Assembly: GCA_017457225.1 (NCBI GenBank)
Contig: JAFTHW010000023.1
Location: forward strand, 53,730-117,729
DNA from: Clostridia bacterium
GTDB lineage: Bacteria; Bacillota; Clostridia; Christensenellales; Borkfalkiaceae
Direction of reading: 5' to 3'
Length of the DNA stretch: 64,000 bases
Each line of letters opens with the position of its first letter. Positions within the stretch are counted from its first letter, which is position 1. Below are positions 8,274-16,728 of this stretch, piece after piece. The notes beneath the pieces are model-generated. The model searched no databases. It was not told where the DNA came from and worked only from the letters and a program-made list of their open reading frames with translations. Made by a program: the position numbers and the translations under genes.

Positions 8274-9056
8274 TTACCGTCTTAACGCTTTCTTGATTTT
8301 ATCAACGTGCGCTTTTCCGAGTTCATAGCCCTTTTCGTATGCGAACTGCACCTGCTTTAAAGAATACTGACTCATATCTTCCAATGCAGGCTCCAACCAA
8401 AAATCGATACAATCGGCGCATTCTTTACGTTGCGATTCCGTCCGGCGATTGTCCATAATATCCATCGTTTCCAGCAAAACGCCAATCGTTCCGGGCATTT
8501 TTTCCTTGCTCTTACGGCCGCCCAAAACGTCCACCGCCACCACGACATCCGCGCCCATCGCTTTTACCCGTTTAACAGGTACTCTTTCCAAAACCCCTCC
8601 GTCAATCAAACGCATTCCGTCTTTTTCAAGGGGTCTGAAAATCGAAGGAATACTCAGTGAGGCGATCACGCCGTCCAAAAGCGGTCCGTCGGAAAACTCC
8701 ACGACCGATTGCGTGATCATATCCACCGCTACGCAACGGAACGGAATTTTCAATTCCGAAAACTCCAGCTCTCCGATATACTTAACCAATAATTTTTTGA
8801 CTTTCGTCGTATCGAAAAAACCGCCGCGTTTTCCTGTGGGCGCAATCAGATGCAGCAGCCTCAATTTCATAACGGCGTGTTTCATTTCTTCGAGCGGTAC
8901 ACCCGCCGCCGTCGCCGCCCCTACCACGGCACCCATAGACGAACCTGCGATATAATCGGGCGCAATCCCCTCTTCGGCAAGCGCTTGTAAAAATCCGATA
9001 TGCGCCACGCCGCGGCTTCCACCGGCGCCAAGCGCTATCCCGAGCGTTTTTTTCAA
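8274..9056 (-). CDS. Patatin-like phospholipase (RssA/NTE family)
   Basis: A 260-residue patatin-domain hydrolase. The oxyanion motif GAGGSRGVAHIGFL is at residues about 10-23, the nucleophile elbow GSSMG at about 39-43 and the Asp of the dyad in LIDGGVLERVPV at about 152-163. Such proteins hydrolyse acyl esters of phospholipids; the substrate is unknown here. The start codon is TTG, 5 bases after GGAGGG. It lies between pheA (25-base gap) and rarA on the same strand, with no obvious functional link. Confidence 0.9.
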   Translation of the reverse strand: MKKTLGIALGAGGSRGVAHIGFLQALAEEGIAPDYIAGSSMGAVVGAATAAGVPLEEMKHAVMKLRLLHLIAPTGKRGGFFDTTKVKKLLVKYIGELEFSELKIPFRCVAVDMITQSVVEFSDGPLLDGVIASLSIPSIFRPLEKDGMRLIDGGVLERVPVKRVKAMGADVVVAVDVLGGRKSKEKMPGTIGVLLETMDIMDNRRTESQRKECADCIDFWLEPALEDMSQYSLKQVQFAYEKGYELGKAHVDKIKKALRR

Positions 9057-9081
9057 ACAATCCCTCCTTCGCCGCGTCCGC

Positions 9082-9936
9082 TTACGAGCGGTGATACGCG
9101 CCGAGCAATTTACATTCCAAAGTATTCTTTTGAATTTGTGATAACATCTCTTGCACTTCCGCCGAAGAAATGTTACAATCCGCTTCGATAAAGAACCGAT
9201 AATCTCCGGGACGGTTCTTCACGGGACGGCTTTCGATCTTTGTCATATTAATACCGCAATCGGCAATAATCCGCAAAAGAGCCAGCAAACTGCCCGGTCT
9301 GTGCGGACAAACGGCGGAGAAGAACACTCGACTGCTGGTTTTCGGGAGTTCCTGCGCCCCTTTTTTAATCAGCAAGAAATGGGTAAAATTGCTCTTCTCG
9401 TCGGAGATACATTCTTCCCCCATCACGAATCCCTCGCGGAGATTTTCCGCGTGTGCGCCGGCTATTGCCGCGCTTTTCCCCGAATCGTCCTCCATCGCTT
9501 TACTGGCCCCGAACGCCGTTGATTCCGTTTCACGAAGAGACGCAAACGGCATTTGTTTTGCCAAAAATCCCGAGCATTGATCCAGCGCTTGACGGTGAGA
9601 ATACACTCTTCCGATCTCCGAAAAACGGACTCCGTCTTTATAGATGAGTCTATGATCGACGCGCAGTACCGTTTCTTTCACCGCGTATAAATCCTCCGCC
9701 GCCTGCAAAAGATCGAGATTTTGCGAAACGCCGCCCTGCAAACTGTTTTCAATGGGAATCGCCGCCGCGTCCACGCGCCCGCAAGCCACCGCCTGTAACA
9801 CTTCGGGAAAATTGCGGAACGGAACGCACTCATTCCATTTATTGCCAAGGGAAACTTCCGTTCCCTCCGTCTTCAAAAATTCTTTCGCCGCCAAATGGGA
9901 ATAGCTCCCCTCCGGACCTAAAAATGCAATTTTCAT
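9082..9936 (-). CDS. pheA: Prephenate dehydratase
   Basis: A 284-residue monofunctional prephenate dehydratase making phenylpyruvate. The type-2 periplasmic-binding-like catalytic domain covers residues 1 to about 185 (FLGPEGSYSHLAA, PIENSLQGGVSQNLDLL, TESTAFGASKAM), followed by an ACT domain (about 200-280) with the Phe-binding ESRP motif (KIESRPVKNRPGDYRFFIE). No chorismate mutase domain is fused. It is 24 bases downstream of the DAHP synthase gene, so entry to and exit from the shikimate pathway toward Phe are co-transcribed, while the rest of the pathway is at 37-43 kb. Feedback inhibition by Phe is likely from the ACT domain. Confidence 0.95.
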   Translation of the reverse strand: MKIAFLGPEGSYSHLAAKEFLKTEGTEVSLGNKWNECVPFRNFPEVLQAVACGRVDAAAIPIENSLQGGVSQNLDLLQAAEDLYAVKETVLRVDHRLIYKDGVRFSEIGRVYSHRQALDQCSGFLAKQMPFASLRETESTAFGASKAMEDDSGKSAAIAGAHAENLREGFVMGEECISDEKSNFTHFLLIKKGAQELPKTSSRVFFSAVCPHRPGSLLALLRIIADCGINMTKIESRPVKNRPGDYRFFIEADCNISSAEVQEMLSQIQKNTLECKLLGAYHRS

Positions 9937-9960
9937 ACGTATTTCTCCTCCAAGCTTTCG

Positions 9961-10983
9961 TCAGACCTGTTCCGCAAGATCGCAGAGCAACCGTTCGGTA
10001 TCTTCCCACCCCAAACAAGGATCGGTAATGGATTTCCCGAACACGTCGTCGTGAGCTTGATTGCCCTCCACTAAAAAGCTTTCGATCATAAAACCTTTCA
10101 CGATCTTTTTAAACTCGCCGTCAAAACGTCTATTTTGCATCACTTCCTGCGCGATACGGATCTGTTGACGGAACTTTTTCCCCGAATTGGAGTGATTGCA
10201 ATCGATCACGATCGCGGGATTTTTGAGTTTACTTCCCTTATATAGCTCGTCCAACTGCATCACCGTTTCATAGTGGAAATTGGGAATATCCGCGCCCGAA
10301 CTATCTACTCCACCGCGCAAAATCGCGTGCGCGTACGGATTTCCGTCCGAACTGACTTGATAGTTTCTGTATTTGAAGATTTGCGGACTCTGCGCCGCAA
10401 AAATAGAATTGACGAGTGCGAGAATATTGCCGCTCATCGGATTTTTCATTCCGACGGGCGCTTCGATACCGCTCGCTACCTGACGGTGAAGCTGATCTTC
10501 CACGCTTCTTGCGCCCACGGCGTGATAGGACAAAAGGTCCTCTACGTATTCGGTGTTTTCGGGATACAGCATCTCGTCCGCCGCCGTTAAGCCCGACTCG
10601 TTCATCGCCGCCAAATGCAACGCGCGGATACTGCGGATCCCTCTCACGATGTCCGCCATTCCCTCGGGATCGGGCTGTAGGAACATTCCCTTGTATCCAA
10701 TGCCTTTCGTTCGCGGCTTATTCGTGTAGATTCGGGGAACGATCACCAGCTTGTCTTTTATTTTTTGGTTGAGTTTTCCAAGTCGCGAAATATATTCCAG
10801 CGTAGGTGCAGGCTCGTGCGCGGAGCAAGGTCCAATCACCACCAACATTTTTTCACTCCTGCCCGCAATGACGTCGCGAACCTCTTCGTCCCGTTGTTTT
10901 TTGATCTCTTTCAATGCCGGAGTCAACGGCGACTCCGCTATGAATTCTTCAGGTTCGGGTATAAAACATTGTTTTTCCAACAT
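9961..10983 (-). CDS. aroF: 3-deoxy-7-phosphoheptulonate synthase (DAHP synthase, AroG type)
   Basis: A 340-residue class I-alpha DAHP synthase condensing phosphoenolpyruvate and erythrose 4-phosphate, the first shikimate-pathway step. Visible: VIGPCSAHEPAPTLEYI (residues about 48-65), KPRTKGIGYKGMF, HYETVMQ, DCNHSNSGKK and the C-terminal GKSITDPCLGWEDTERLL. Length matches the E. coli-type enzymes. A good ribosome site (GGAG) precedes the ATG. It is upstream of pheA in the same run. Which aromatic amino acid controls it cannot be told from sequence by eye; the aroF symbol is generic. Confidence 0.95.
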   Translation of the reverse strand: MLEKQCFIPEPEEFIAESPLTPALKEIKKQRDEEVRDVIAGRSEKMLVVIGPCSAHEPAPTLEYISRLGKLNQKIKDKLVIVPRIYTNKPRTKGIGYKGMFLQPDPEGMADIVRGIRSIRALHLAAMNESGLTAADEMLYPENTEYVEDLLSYHAVGARSVEDQLHRQVASGIEAPVGMKNPMSGNILALVNSIFAAQSPQIFKYRNYQVSSDGNPYAHAILRGGVDSSGADIPNFHYETVMQLDELYKGSKLKNPAIVIDCNHSNSGKKFRQQIRIAQEVMQNRRFDGEFKKIVKGFMIESFLVEGNQAHDDVFGKSITDPCLGWEDTERLLCDLAEQV

Positions 10984-11013
10984 ATCCGTACTCCTTTTCC
11001 GCTCACGCGGAAC

Positions 11014-11520
11014 TTACTCTTTTTTTTCTCGTATCGTTTTGATATATTCTTTCACTTCTTTCGTCACGTATTCGTCGATAGGAGTCCCGAAACGCAAACT
11101 GTTTCTGACCATAGACGAGCTGACGTGCAACAGCTCTTGCCGACAGGGAATATATACCGCCGTAAAATCGGGATGCAGTTTCTGACTCGCGTAATAATTC
11201 GCGTTTTCGTATTCCAAATCCACGGTATTGCGGATTCCACGAGCGTAGAACTCTGCGCCCTCTCGTTTCATGAGTTCCGTCACCGTACCGCTGAAGAATA
11301 CGATTCTGAGTTTCGGCTCATTTCCGAACGTCAACGAAAGCATCTCCTCGCGTTCCTTTTCGGTAAAATACGGCTGTTTTGCGGGATTTACCAACACGGC
11401 GAGAATCACTTCGTCAAAGATTTTCAGACATTCTTCCACCGTCGCTTTGTGCCCCAACGTCGGCGGATCAAACGTGCCGGCAAATACGCATTTCTTCAAT
11501 TTCTTGCATTCCGTCTTCAT
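11014..11520 (-). CDS. coaD: Pantetheine-phosphate adenylyltransferase
   Basis: A 168-residue CoaD, catalysing the penultimate step of coenzyme A synthesis. Nucleotidyltransferase motifs are clear: FAGTFDPPTLGH (T/HxGH type) near the N-terminus, RGIRNTVDLEYE in the middle and SSSMVRNSLRFG near the C-terminus. Two ATGs are possible: 11526 overlaps the rsmD stop as ATGA but directly abuts GGAGA, while 11520 has GGAGA six bases upstream; I prefer 11520. Tightly linked to rsmD, as in many Firmicutes (rsmD-coaD pair). Confidence 0.95.
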   Translation of the reverse strand: MKTECKKLKKCVFAGTFDPPTLGHKATVEECLKIFDEVILAVLVNPAKQPYFTEKEREEMLSLTFGNEPKLRIVFFSGTVTELMKREGAEFYARGIRNTVDLEYENANYYASQKLHPDFTAVYIPCRQELLHVSSSMVRNSLRFGTPIDEYVTKEVKEYIKTIREKKE

Positions 11521-11522
11521 AC

Positions 11523-12086
11523 TCATTCTCCGTCGCCCACACTCTTTTTTCTAAAGAAAGTCAAATACGCTTTCCCGTACCGCCTTTCGTCGTATTTTTC
11601 AAGTCCCTCGACCTCGCCCTCGAACGCTCGATCCCGTTCGTACACGGCGATTCCCTCGTCTGTCAGCAGTCCCTTGTCCGCAATCTTTTGAAGCGCTTTC
11701 ACTCCGTAATCGAATCGGTACGGCGGATCGATAAAGATCACTTCAAACCGTCCTTTTACAACGTCTAAACAAGTGGAGTAATCGAAATTGAACAGCTTCG
11801 CCTCTTCGCCGTTTACAGGAATTTTCAACGCCGTCAAGTTCTTTTTGAGAATCGCGAGGCTGTCCTTAGACAAATCGTTAAACACCGCTTCTTTCGCGCC
11901 GCGTGACAAACTCTCTAGCCCGAGCGCGCCGCTGCCTGCAAACAAATCGAGCACTCTCGCTCCGTACAGTTTCAACGCAAGGATATTGAATAGGGATTCC
12001 TTGGCTCTGTCCGAAGTTGGACGTACGTCTTCGCCCGAGAACTCCGCCAACACTCTACCTCTGAATTTTCCTCCGATGATCCGCAC
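11523..12086 (-). CDS. rsmD: 16S rRNA (guanine966-N2)-methyltransferase
   Basis: A 187-residue Rossmann methyltransferase. It has the RIIGGKFRGR start, DLFAGSGALGLESLSRGA (SAM-binding, about residues 45-62) and the catalytic IFIDPPYRFDY. It methylates G966 of 16S rRNA. The open frame extends upstream to 12227, but I use the GTG at 12086: it gives the family-typical N-terminus (VRIIGGKFRGR), has GGAG eight bases upstream, and avoids a 128-base overlap with the preceding gene. coaD follows immediately. Confidence 0.94.
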   Translation of the reverse strand: MRIIGGKFRGRVLAEFSGEDVRPTSDRAKESLFNILALKLYGARVLDLFAGSGALGLESLSRGAKEAVFNDLSKDSLAILKKNLTALKIPVNGEEAKLFNFDYSTCLDVVKGRFEVIFIDPPYRFDYGVKALQKIADKGLLTDEGIAVYERDRAFEGEVEGLEKYDERRYGKAYLTFFRKKSVGDGE

Positions 12087-12099
12087 CGCAATCTCTCCG

Positions 12100-12813
12100 T
12101 TATTTCCGTTTATTGGGCTTCGTGCCGGGCAGTCCGCCGTAGTTGATCTTTTTTTCTTTCTGCGCTTCCGCCTGCAATTCTCTATCTTTAAGTTCCTGTT
12201 CTTTGATCGTCTTGTTTCTACGCGCATAAGCGCCCCAAATATAACAAAGGCCCGAAACGATCACGGGAAACACCGCGCACGCGCAAGTCACGAAATAGTT
12301 CACGCTCGCCGTGCCCGTTACGTTCAAGTAATACGGCAACAAAATCGACCAACCCGAGAACAAGAATCCCGTCAAAATACCCATATTCAACGAATCACCC
12401 GTCGTTCCCGTATCAATCGCCGTTTGGTTGAACCCGAACACAAGCCCCGTAATCAACGGGAACAACGCCAAATACGCGCCGATCACGAATCCTTTCCACA
12501 TACGGAATTCTTTCGCTTCTTTATGCGCGGAAATCTTATATCCGCCCCCGCGTTTCACGTTGCCCGAAACCAACATTTCGTAATGATTTCCGCCGCACAA
12601 GTGCATCATCAGTCCATTATACGCCATCGCCGCAAGCGCGCAACCCGTGACCCATACGATCTTGGAGTCTTTCCAAACGATCTCTTCCCCCTCCATCGTA
12701 AACAGAATCAGAATCGTGCCCACGCAAAAATATACGAACATAGAGGGAATACAGTCCTTAAACATCTCCCACGCCCATCTTCCGATCTTTTTTAACTGAT
12801 TTTTAAGTTCCAT
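12100..12813 (-). CDS. Multi-pass membrane protein of unknown function
   Basis: A 237-residue protein I do not recognise. About five hydrophobic segments are visible (residues about 24-42, 53-72, 107-127, 145-163, 170-193), with a charged C-terminal tail (EQELKDRELQAEAQKEKK) that looks helical and is probably cytoplasmic. A Gly-rich, His-containing loop (HLCGGNHYEM) follows the second segment. It sits between the folate cyclo-ligase and rsmD on the same strand with short gaps, which says little about its job. Codon pattern and neighbours argue it is a real gene. Confidence 0.7.
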   Translation of the reverse strand: MELKNQLKKIGRWAWEMFKDCIPSMFVYFCVGTILILFTMEGEEIVWKDSKIVWVTGCALAAMAYNGLMMHLCGGNHYEMLVSGNVKRGGGYKISAHKEAKEFRMWKGFVIGAYLALFPLITGLVFGFNQTAIDTGTTGDSLNMGILTGFLFSGWSILLPYYLNVTGTASVNYFVTCACAVFPVIVSGLCYIWGAYARRNKTIKEQELKDRELQAEAQKEKKINYGGLPGTKPNKRK

Positions 12814-12832
12814 TTTCTTTCGTACTCCCGTT

Positions 12833-13447
12833 TCAAACTTTCATTGTACGGAGCTCCGTCACGATGAGATCCACACGCTCGTCCGTCTCTTCCCGCGGAA
12901 TTTCTTTCCGCAGTTGAAAATCGTAACAAAACGCAATTCTTTTCGCTGTTTTATGTTTATGCAAATATCGATCGTACCAGCCTCCGCCGTATCCCAACCG
13001 ATTCCCTTTTTCATCCACCGCCAAAAGCGGCAACACCACATAATCCGTTTCCCCTTGAAAACTTTCGCCGATCGGCTCCCGTATGCCGAATCCGTTTACG
13101 GTAAAATCCTCTCCCAACCGAACCGCAACAAGTTCTCCGTTCTCCATTCGAGGAGCGTACACTTCGTTTCCTCGCTTTATCAACGCTTCTATCAGCTTGT
13201 CCGTAGACGCTTCGGAGGAAAAGCTCAAATATACGAAATACCGTTTTCCGCTTCCCTTGTCACCGTACGTTTCCGAAATCCCTCGGAAGAAATTTTCCAC
13301 CATCAAGAGCTCTTTCACGTCACGGTTTTCGTTATTCGCCCGACGCTCTTTCATAGACGATCGGAACGCTTTTTTTCTCTCTTTTACCGTCCTTGCCGAG
13401 TCCGTTGTTTCGTCTAAAAAACGCAACTTTCCTCTATTCGTAATCAT
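12833..13447 (-). CDS. 5-formyltetrahydrofolate cyclo-ligase
   Basis: A 204-residue protein of the 5-FTHF cyclo-ligase family (YgfA/YqgN), which turns 5-formyl-THF into methenyl-THF using ATP. Seen: a basic N-terminal helix ending KERKKAFRSSMKERR, the acidic/aromatic strand YFVYLSFSSEAST, the YAPRMENGEL segment, the substrate loop VDEKGNRLGYGGGWYDRYL (residues about 140-158) and the terminal DLIVTELR. I use ATG at 13447, which has GGAG seven bases upstream; an in-frame TTG lies two codons earlier. The start overlaps the 3' end of alr by 14 bases. Confidence 0.93.
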   Translation of the reverse strand: MITNRGKLRFLDETTDSARTVKERKKAFRSSMKERRANNENRDVKELLMVENFFRGISETYGDKGSGKRYFVYLSFSSEASTDKLIEALIKRGNEVYAPRMENGELVAVRLGEDFTVNGFGIREPIGESFQGETDYVVLPLLAVDEKGNRLGYGGGWYDRYLHKHKTAKRIAFCYDFQLRKEIPREETDERVDLIVTELRTMKV

Positions 13448-14483
13448 ATACAAACTCCGCCCTACGCGTAGCCGCGCACAATACTTCGTAGGAGATCGTC
13501 CCCGTCATTTTCGCTGTATCCTCCGCGTCTGCCATTACGACAACCGTTTGCCCACGGCGACTATGTCCCGAACGCAAACATACGTCCATACACAGATTGT
13601 TCACTTGCTTTTCCGCTCCGCAAACTCCGTTCTCGCGCTTCCTTAAAAACCCGTCCGCATACCCAAAGCGGCAAACGGAGATTTCCTTGGGCGGCTCTAC
13701 GGGTAGTTTTCCATACCCCACTCCGCCGCGCGAATATTTCCGATTTGTCACCGTCGTCGCGTACACGGTCATACCTTTTCGCAATTTTAGAGGCGTTTTC
13801 CCCTCTAATTGCCCGTTTGGAAAATATCCGTAGAGTCCGATCCCGATTCTCGTCATATCAAAGTGAAATTCTTTCCCTAAAAGCGCCGCCGTCGTACCGC
13901 CCAAATGCGCGCAAACGGACGGGAAATAGCGCCTACACACCTCTACCGCGCGAGCGAACTCTTTACGTTGTTTATCCGCTAGCGGGCGCTCCGTCGAATA
14001 CAGATGGGAATAGATCCCCTCGACTTTTATCTGCTCTTCCAAACGGAATAACGTACACACTTTTCCAAGCGTAGATACGTTCATTCCATAACGGTTCATT
14101 CCCGTATTGATCTTTAAATGCGTTCGCGCCCGTAAGCGATATTTTCGACAGGTACGGAGTACCAATCGGGCAGTGAAAAGATCGGGTACGGTAACGAGCA
14201 ATCCGCTCTTTAGACAATACAGACACTCCTCTTCGTTGAGAGGCGGAGTAAAAACCAAAACGTCTTTTCCGCAAGCCGCTGTCTGTATGGAAAGTCCCTC
14301 TTCGATCAAAGCGACCGCAAAACAGTCCGCAACCCCCTCGATCGCGTTGACGACCTCTTCCGCTCCGTGACCGTAGGCGTTTGCCTTGACCACCGCGCAA
14401 AGTTTCGTTCCCGTCAAAGCTTTGAACGCTAAAGCGTTTTCAAAAATGTTTTTTAAATGTATGTTCGCCGTTACTTTTTGCAC
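13434..14483 (-). CDS. alr: Alanine racemase
   Basis: A 349-residue PLP-dependent alanine racemase supplying D-Ala for peptidoglycan. The PLP lysine motif is CAVVKANAYGHG (residues about 28-39); also seen are HLKINTGMNRYGM, FDMTRIGIGLYGY and CRFGYADGF, and near the C-terminus GTISYEVLC. It is somewhat shorter than the usual 370-390. The start codon is GTG with no convincing Shine-Dalgarno; a TACAAT lies five bases before it, so a short-leader or leaderless transcript is possible (see findings). It overlaps the folate cyclo-ligase start by 14 bases. Confidence 0.95.
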   Translation of the reverse strand: MQKVTANIHLKNIFENALAFKALTGTKLCAVVKANAYGHGAEEVVNAIEGVADCFAVALIEEGLSIQTAACGKDVLVFTPPLNEEECLYCLKSGLLVTVPDLFTARLVLRTCRKYRLRARTHLKINTGMNRYGMNVSTLGKVCTLFRLEEQIKVEGIYSHLYSTERPLADKQRKEFARAVEVCRRYFPSVCAHLGGTTAALLGKEFHFDMTRIGIGLYGYFPNGQLEGKTPLKLRKGMTVYATTVTNRKYSRGGVGYGKLPVEPPKEISVCRFGYADGFLRKRENGVCGAEKQVNNLCMDVCLRSGHSRRGQTVVVMADAEDTAKMTGTISYEVLCAATRRAEFVYDYE

Positions 14484-14517
14484 GATTTATTGTACGCAAA
14501 GAAACGCGAAAAAGTGC

Positions 14518-15219
14518 TTAGTTTCCAAAAATAATTCTATGGCAGTTGTCGCATTCGATTACGCCGCCGCTCTCCAGCTTATTGAGTGCAGCCAAAGGCG
14601 GCGTCATACTGCAGAACGGACACCGATCTCCCGCCACTTTTCCCACAATGGGAAAAATGCGCTCCTTCCGTTTCGTTTGATAGCGTTCCATCGTCTCTTG
14701 AGCAACGTCTTGCGCCGCCGCCGCAAGTTCCTTTTCGATCGCCTTTTTATCCCCATCTTTGGAGGCTTTGATGACCTTGTATTTTTCGGAAACTTCCGCG
14801 TACTGTTTCTGCGCAGCGATAACCTGCTTTTTCAGTTTTTGATATTCCGCGTCCACGCTCTTGATATTCGCCGTCAACGCATTGAGATCCGCGCGAATCT
14901 TTTTTAAAGACTCCGAAATCGATTGCGCTTTTTTCTTGTAGAAAGAAATGTCCGCGCCGCTCTCGATCAATTCATCCAAATGATCGAAATCCTGCAACGT
15001 CGTTTCCGTCTGTTCGTACTTTTGGGAAAGCTCCGCCGCCTCCGACTTGAGCGCCGTCGCTTTCACTTCCAAAGAATCCAACTTTTCAGGCGCGGTTTCC
15101 AAAAACTTCTTCACCTTGACGTATTCCTTGCGTTCTTCGCAACCGGCAAGCTCACGCTCTAATTTATAGAGCTTGGTGTCGATTTCCTGATACTTTAAAA
15201 TTGCTTGTAACTGTGACAT
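14518..15219 (-). CDS. Coiled-coil protein with C4 zinc ribbon (CdsZ/DUF164 family)
   Basis: A 233-residue protein. Residues about 1-170 form a long heptad-rich coiled coil (LQAILKYQEIDTKLYKLERE, LKKIRADLNALTANI); the C-terminus is a C4 zinc ribbon (CPFC near residue 195 and CDNC near residue 222, before HRIIF). The family is usually found next to nif3/trmK in Gram-positives, as here. Homologues have been implicated in RNA/protein-quality or nucleic-acid contexts, but the role is not settled. The start at 15219 has a GGAGGAG seven bases upstream. Confidence 0.88.
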   Translation of the reverse strand: MSQLQAILKYQEIDTKLYKLERELAGCEERKEYVKVKKFLETAPEKLDSLEVKATALKSEAAELSQKYEQTETTLQDFDHLDELIESGADISFYKKKAQSISESLKKIRADLNALTANIKSVDAEYQKLKKQVIAAQKQYAEVSEKYKVIKASKDGDKKAIEKELAAAAQDVAQETMERYQTKRKERIFPIVGKVAGDRCPFCSMTPPLAALNKLESGGVIECDNCHRIIFGN

Positions 15220-15235
15220 AATATTTCTCCTCCCG

Positions 15236-16066
15236 TCAAAGCAAATTTTCGTCCGTATGGAATACACACGGAATTTTCATTTGCTTACGGATTTTTTCAT
15301 AATATTTTTTCATTCCGTAACATTCGGACGCGTAGTGCGTCAACCCGATCGCCGCCATTCCCGATTCTTGAATCAGGAGTAACACGTGATGTTTAAAATC
15401 CGACGAAACGACTACGTCCGCGCCCTGCTTCTTCGCCCAAATCACCGCCGCCTCGTCCGCGCCCGAGCCGCAAAAACTCGCCACTCTTCTTACGGTTTTT
15501 TTCAAATCGCCGTAAACGGTGAGCCTATTGGTTTGAAACGTCTTTTCCATTCCTTGCGCCAACGCTCCCAATGCCGTACCCACCCCAAGGTCGTACGCCT
15601 TTCCGTATTCGCCGTCGCAAAAGGAAATCATCGCCGATTTATTTTCATTTAAACGTGTACCTGCCCCGTGCGTTTGATTGGAAGAATCCAAAATCCCTTC
15701 CATCAGACAATCGTCCGTACCGCCCTTTGCAAAATCCAAATTTAAATGCATCGAAACGACGGAAATTCCGTTTTGGATACATTGTACGATCTTTGCCCCG
15801 ATCAACGAATCGTCGTCAAAGCGTACGTCTTTTATTTTAGAATATACCGCAGGATGATGTGTAATGATAAGATTCGCCCCTGCCTTCAACGCTTTTTCAA
15901 TCGCTGCGAACGTCAGATCCAACGTCATCACGACGCCTGTAATCTCCTTGCCGCAATCGATCAAAACCCCGCTGTTGTCGTACCAATCCAGCTCCTTACA
16001 GATCTTCTTGCTCAATTCTTTCGGCGCGATCCGATCCGCAATCGCATAGATTTCTTGCAGTTTCAT
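15236..16066 (-). CDS. Nif3-like dinuclear metal-centre protein (GTP cyclohydrolase I type 2 family)
   Basis: A 276-residue Nif3/YqfO-family protein. Metal-ligand motifs: LIITHHPAVYSKIKD (residues about 63-77), SVVSMHLNLDFAKGGTDDCL, and the C-terminal HYASECYGMK-type region with DVVVSSDFKHHVLL. Members are hexameric toroids with two metals; the biochemical role is unsettled despite the GTP cyclohydrolase label. It is the short form without the PII-like insertion found in B. subtilis YqfO. The start overlaps the end of trmK by 4 bases. Confidence 0.93.
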   Translation of the reverse strand: MKLQEIYAIADRIAPKELSKKICKELDWYDNSGVLIDCGKEITGVVMTLDLTFAAIEKALKAGANLIITHHPAVYSKIKDVRFDDDSLIGAKIVQCIQNGISVVSMHLNLDFAKGGTDDCLMEGILDSSNQTHGAGTRLNENKSAMISFCDGEYGKAYDLGVGTALGALAQGMEKTFQTNRLTVYGDLKKTVRRVASFCGSGADEAAVIWAKKQGADVVVSSDFKHHVLLLIQESGMAAIGLTHYASECYGMKKYYEKIRKQMKIPCVFHTDENLL

Positions 16067-16728
16067 ATTTTTAATACCTCCTGCAATTTCCTCTTCCGCT
16101 TTGCAAGCTCCTCTCGGCTCTCGTCGCTCAGTTGCGGTTGAGACGAGTATCTGTCTATATCGCGGATAAGCCGCTGTGTCCGTTCCACGAACGCGTTGGG
16201 CATCTTCGCAAGATTATCCCTGCCGAATTCGTATTCCATCTCCGAATACGGAGCCGTACTGCTCCCTCGACCGCCGCAGATCACGTCGTAAAATTTCCCG
16301 TCGCGGAAAGTAAAATCCTGTTCGATAAATCCGCCGTTTTCCAAAATATACCGACGCAGCTTTTCCGAATCCCGCATCGGTTGAAACACAAACCGTTCGG
16401 GCATAAATCCGTACGTTTTATGGGATAAAATCTCCACGATCTCGCTACCGCCCATACCTGCGATCAGGACTTCGTTTACGCTGTCGGGGACCCCGAAAAA
16501 ACCGTCGCCAAGCACGCTTTGCGCCACACCCGACTCCACGTAAGGAGCAAGCAGCGCTTGCGCTTTTGCTAAACTTCCCTTACTCACGTCTGAAAAAATC
16601 GCCTTTTCACACAATCCGTTTTTGAGCATATATTCGGTGCAATACCCGTGATCGCAACCTACGTCCGCAAATACTTTGACCTTTTGAAGCAGGGAACAGA
16701 GAGTATCAATCCGTTTTCCGTACCCCAT
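16063..16728 (-). CDS. trmK: tRNA (adenine22-N1)-methyltransferase TrmK
   Basis: A 221-residue class I SAM methyltransferase that makes m1A22 in tRNA of Gram-positive bacteria. Seen: RIDTLCSLL start, SAM motif FADVGCDHGYCTEYML (residues about 19-34), the catalytic-region VLIAGMGGSEI, and FVFQPMRDSEKLRRYI. Its ATG overlaps the rpoD stop (TAATG) and its stop overlaps nif3; rpoD-trmK-nif3 is a conserved Firmicutes arrangement, supporting the assignment. Confidence 0.94.
   Translation of the reverse strand: MGYGKRIDTLCSLLQKVKVFADVGCDHGYCTEYMLKNGLCEKAIFSDVSKGSLAKAQALLAPYVESGVAQSVLGDGFFGVPDSVNEVLIAGMGGSEIVEILSHKTYGFMPERFVFQPMRDSEKLRRYILENGGFIEQDFTFRDGKFYDVICGGRGSSTAPYSEMEYEFGRDNLAKMPNAFVERTQRLIRDIDRYSSQPQLSDESREELAKRKRKLQEVLKI

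Noticed and set aside
12100-12227. Longer rsmD starting at 12227
   Set aside because: The extension is low in family similarity, overlaps the upstream gene and has no ribosome site; the GTG at 12086 fits the family start.
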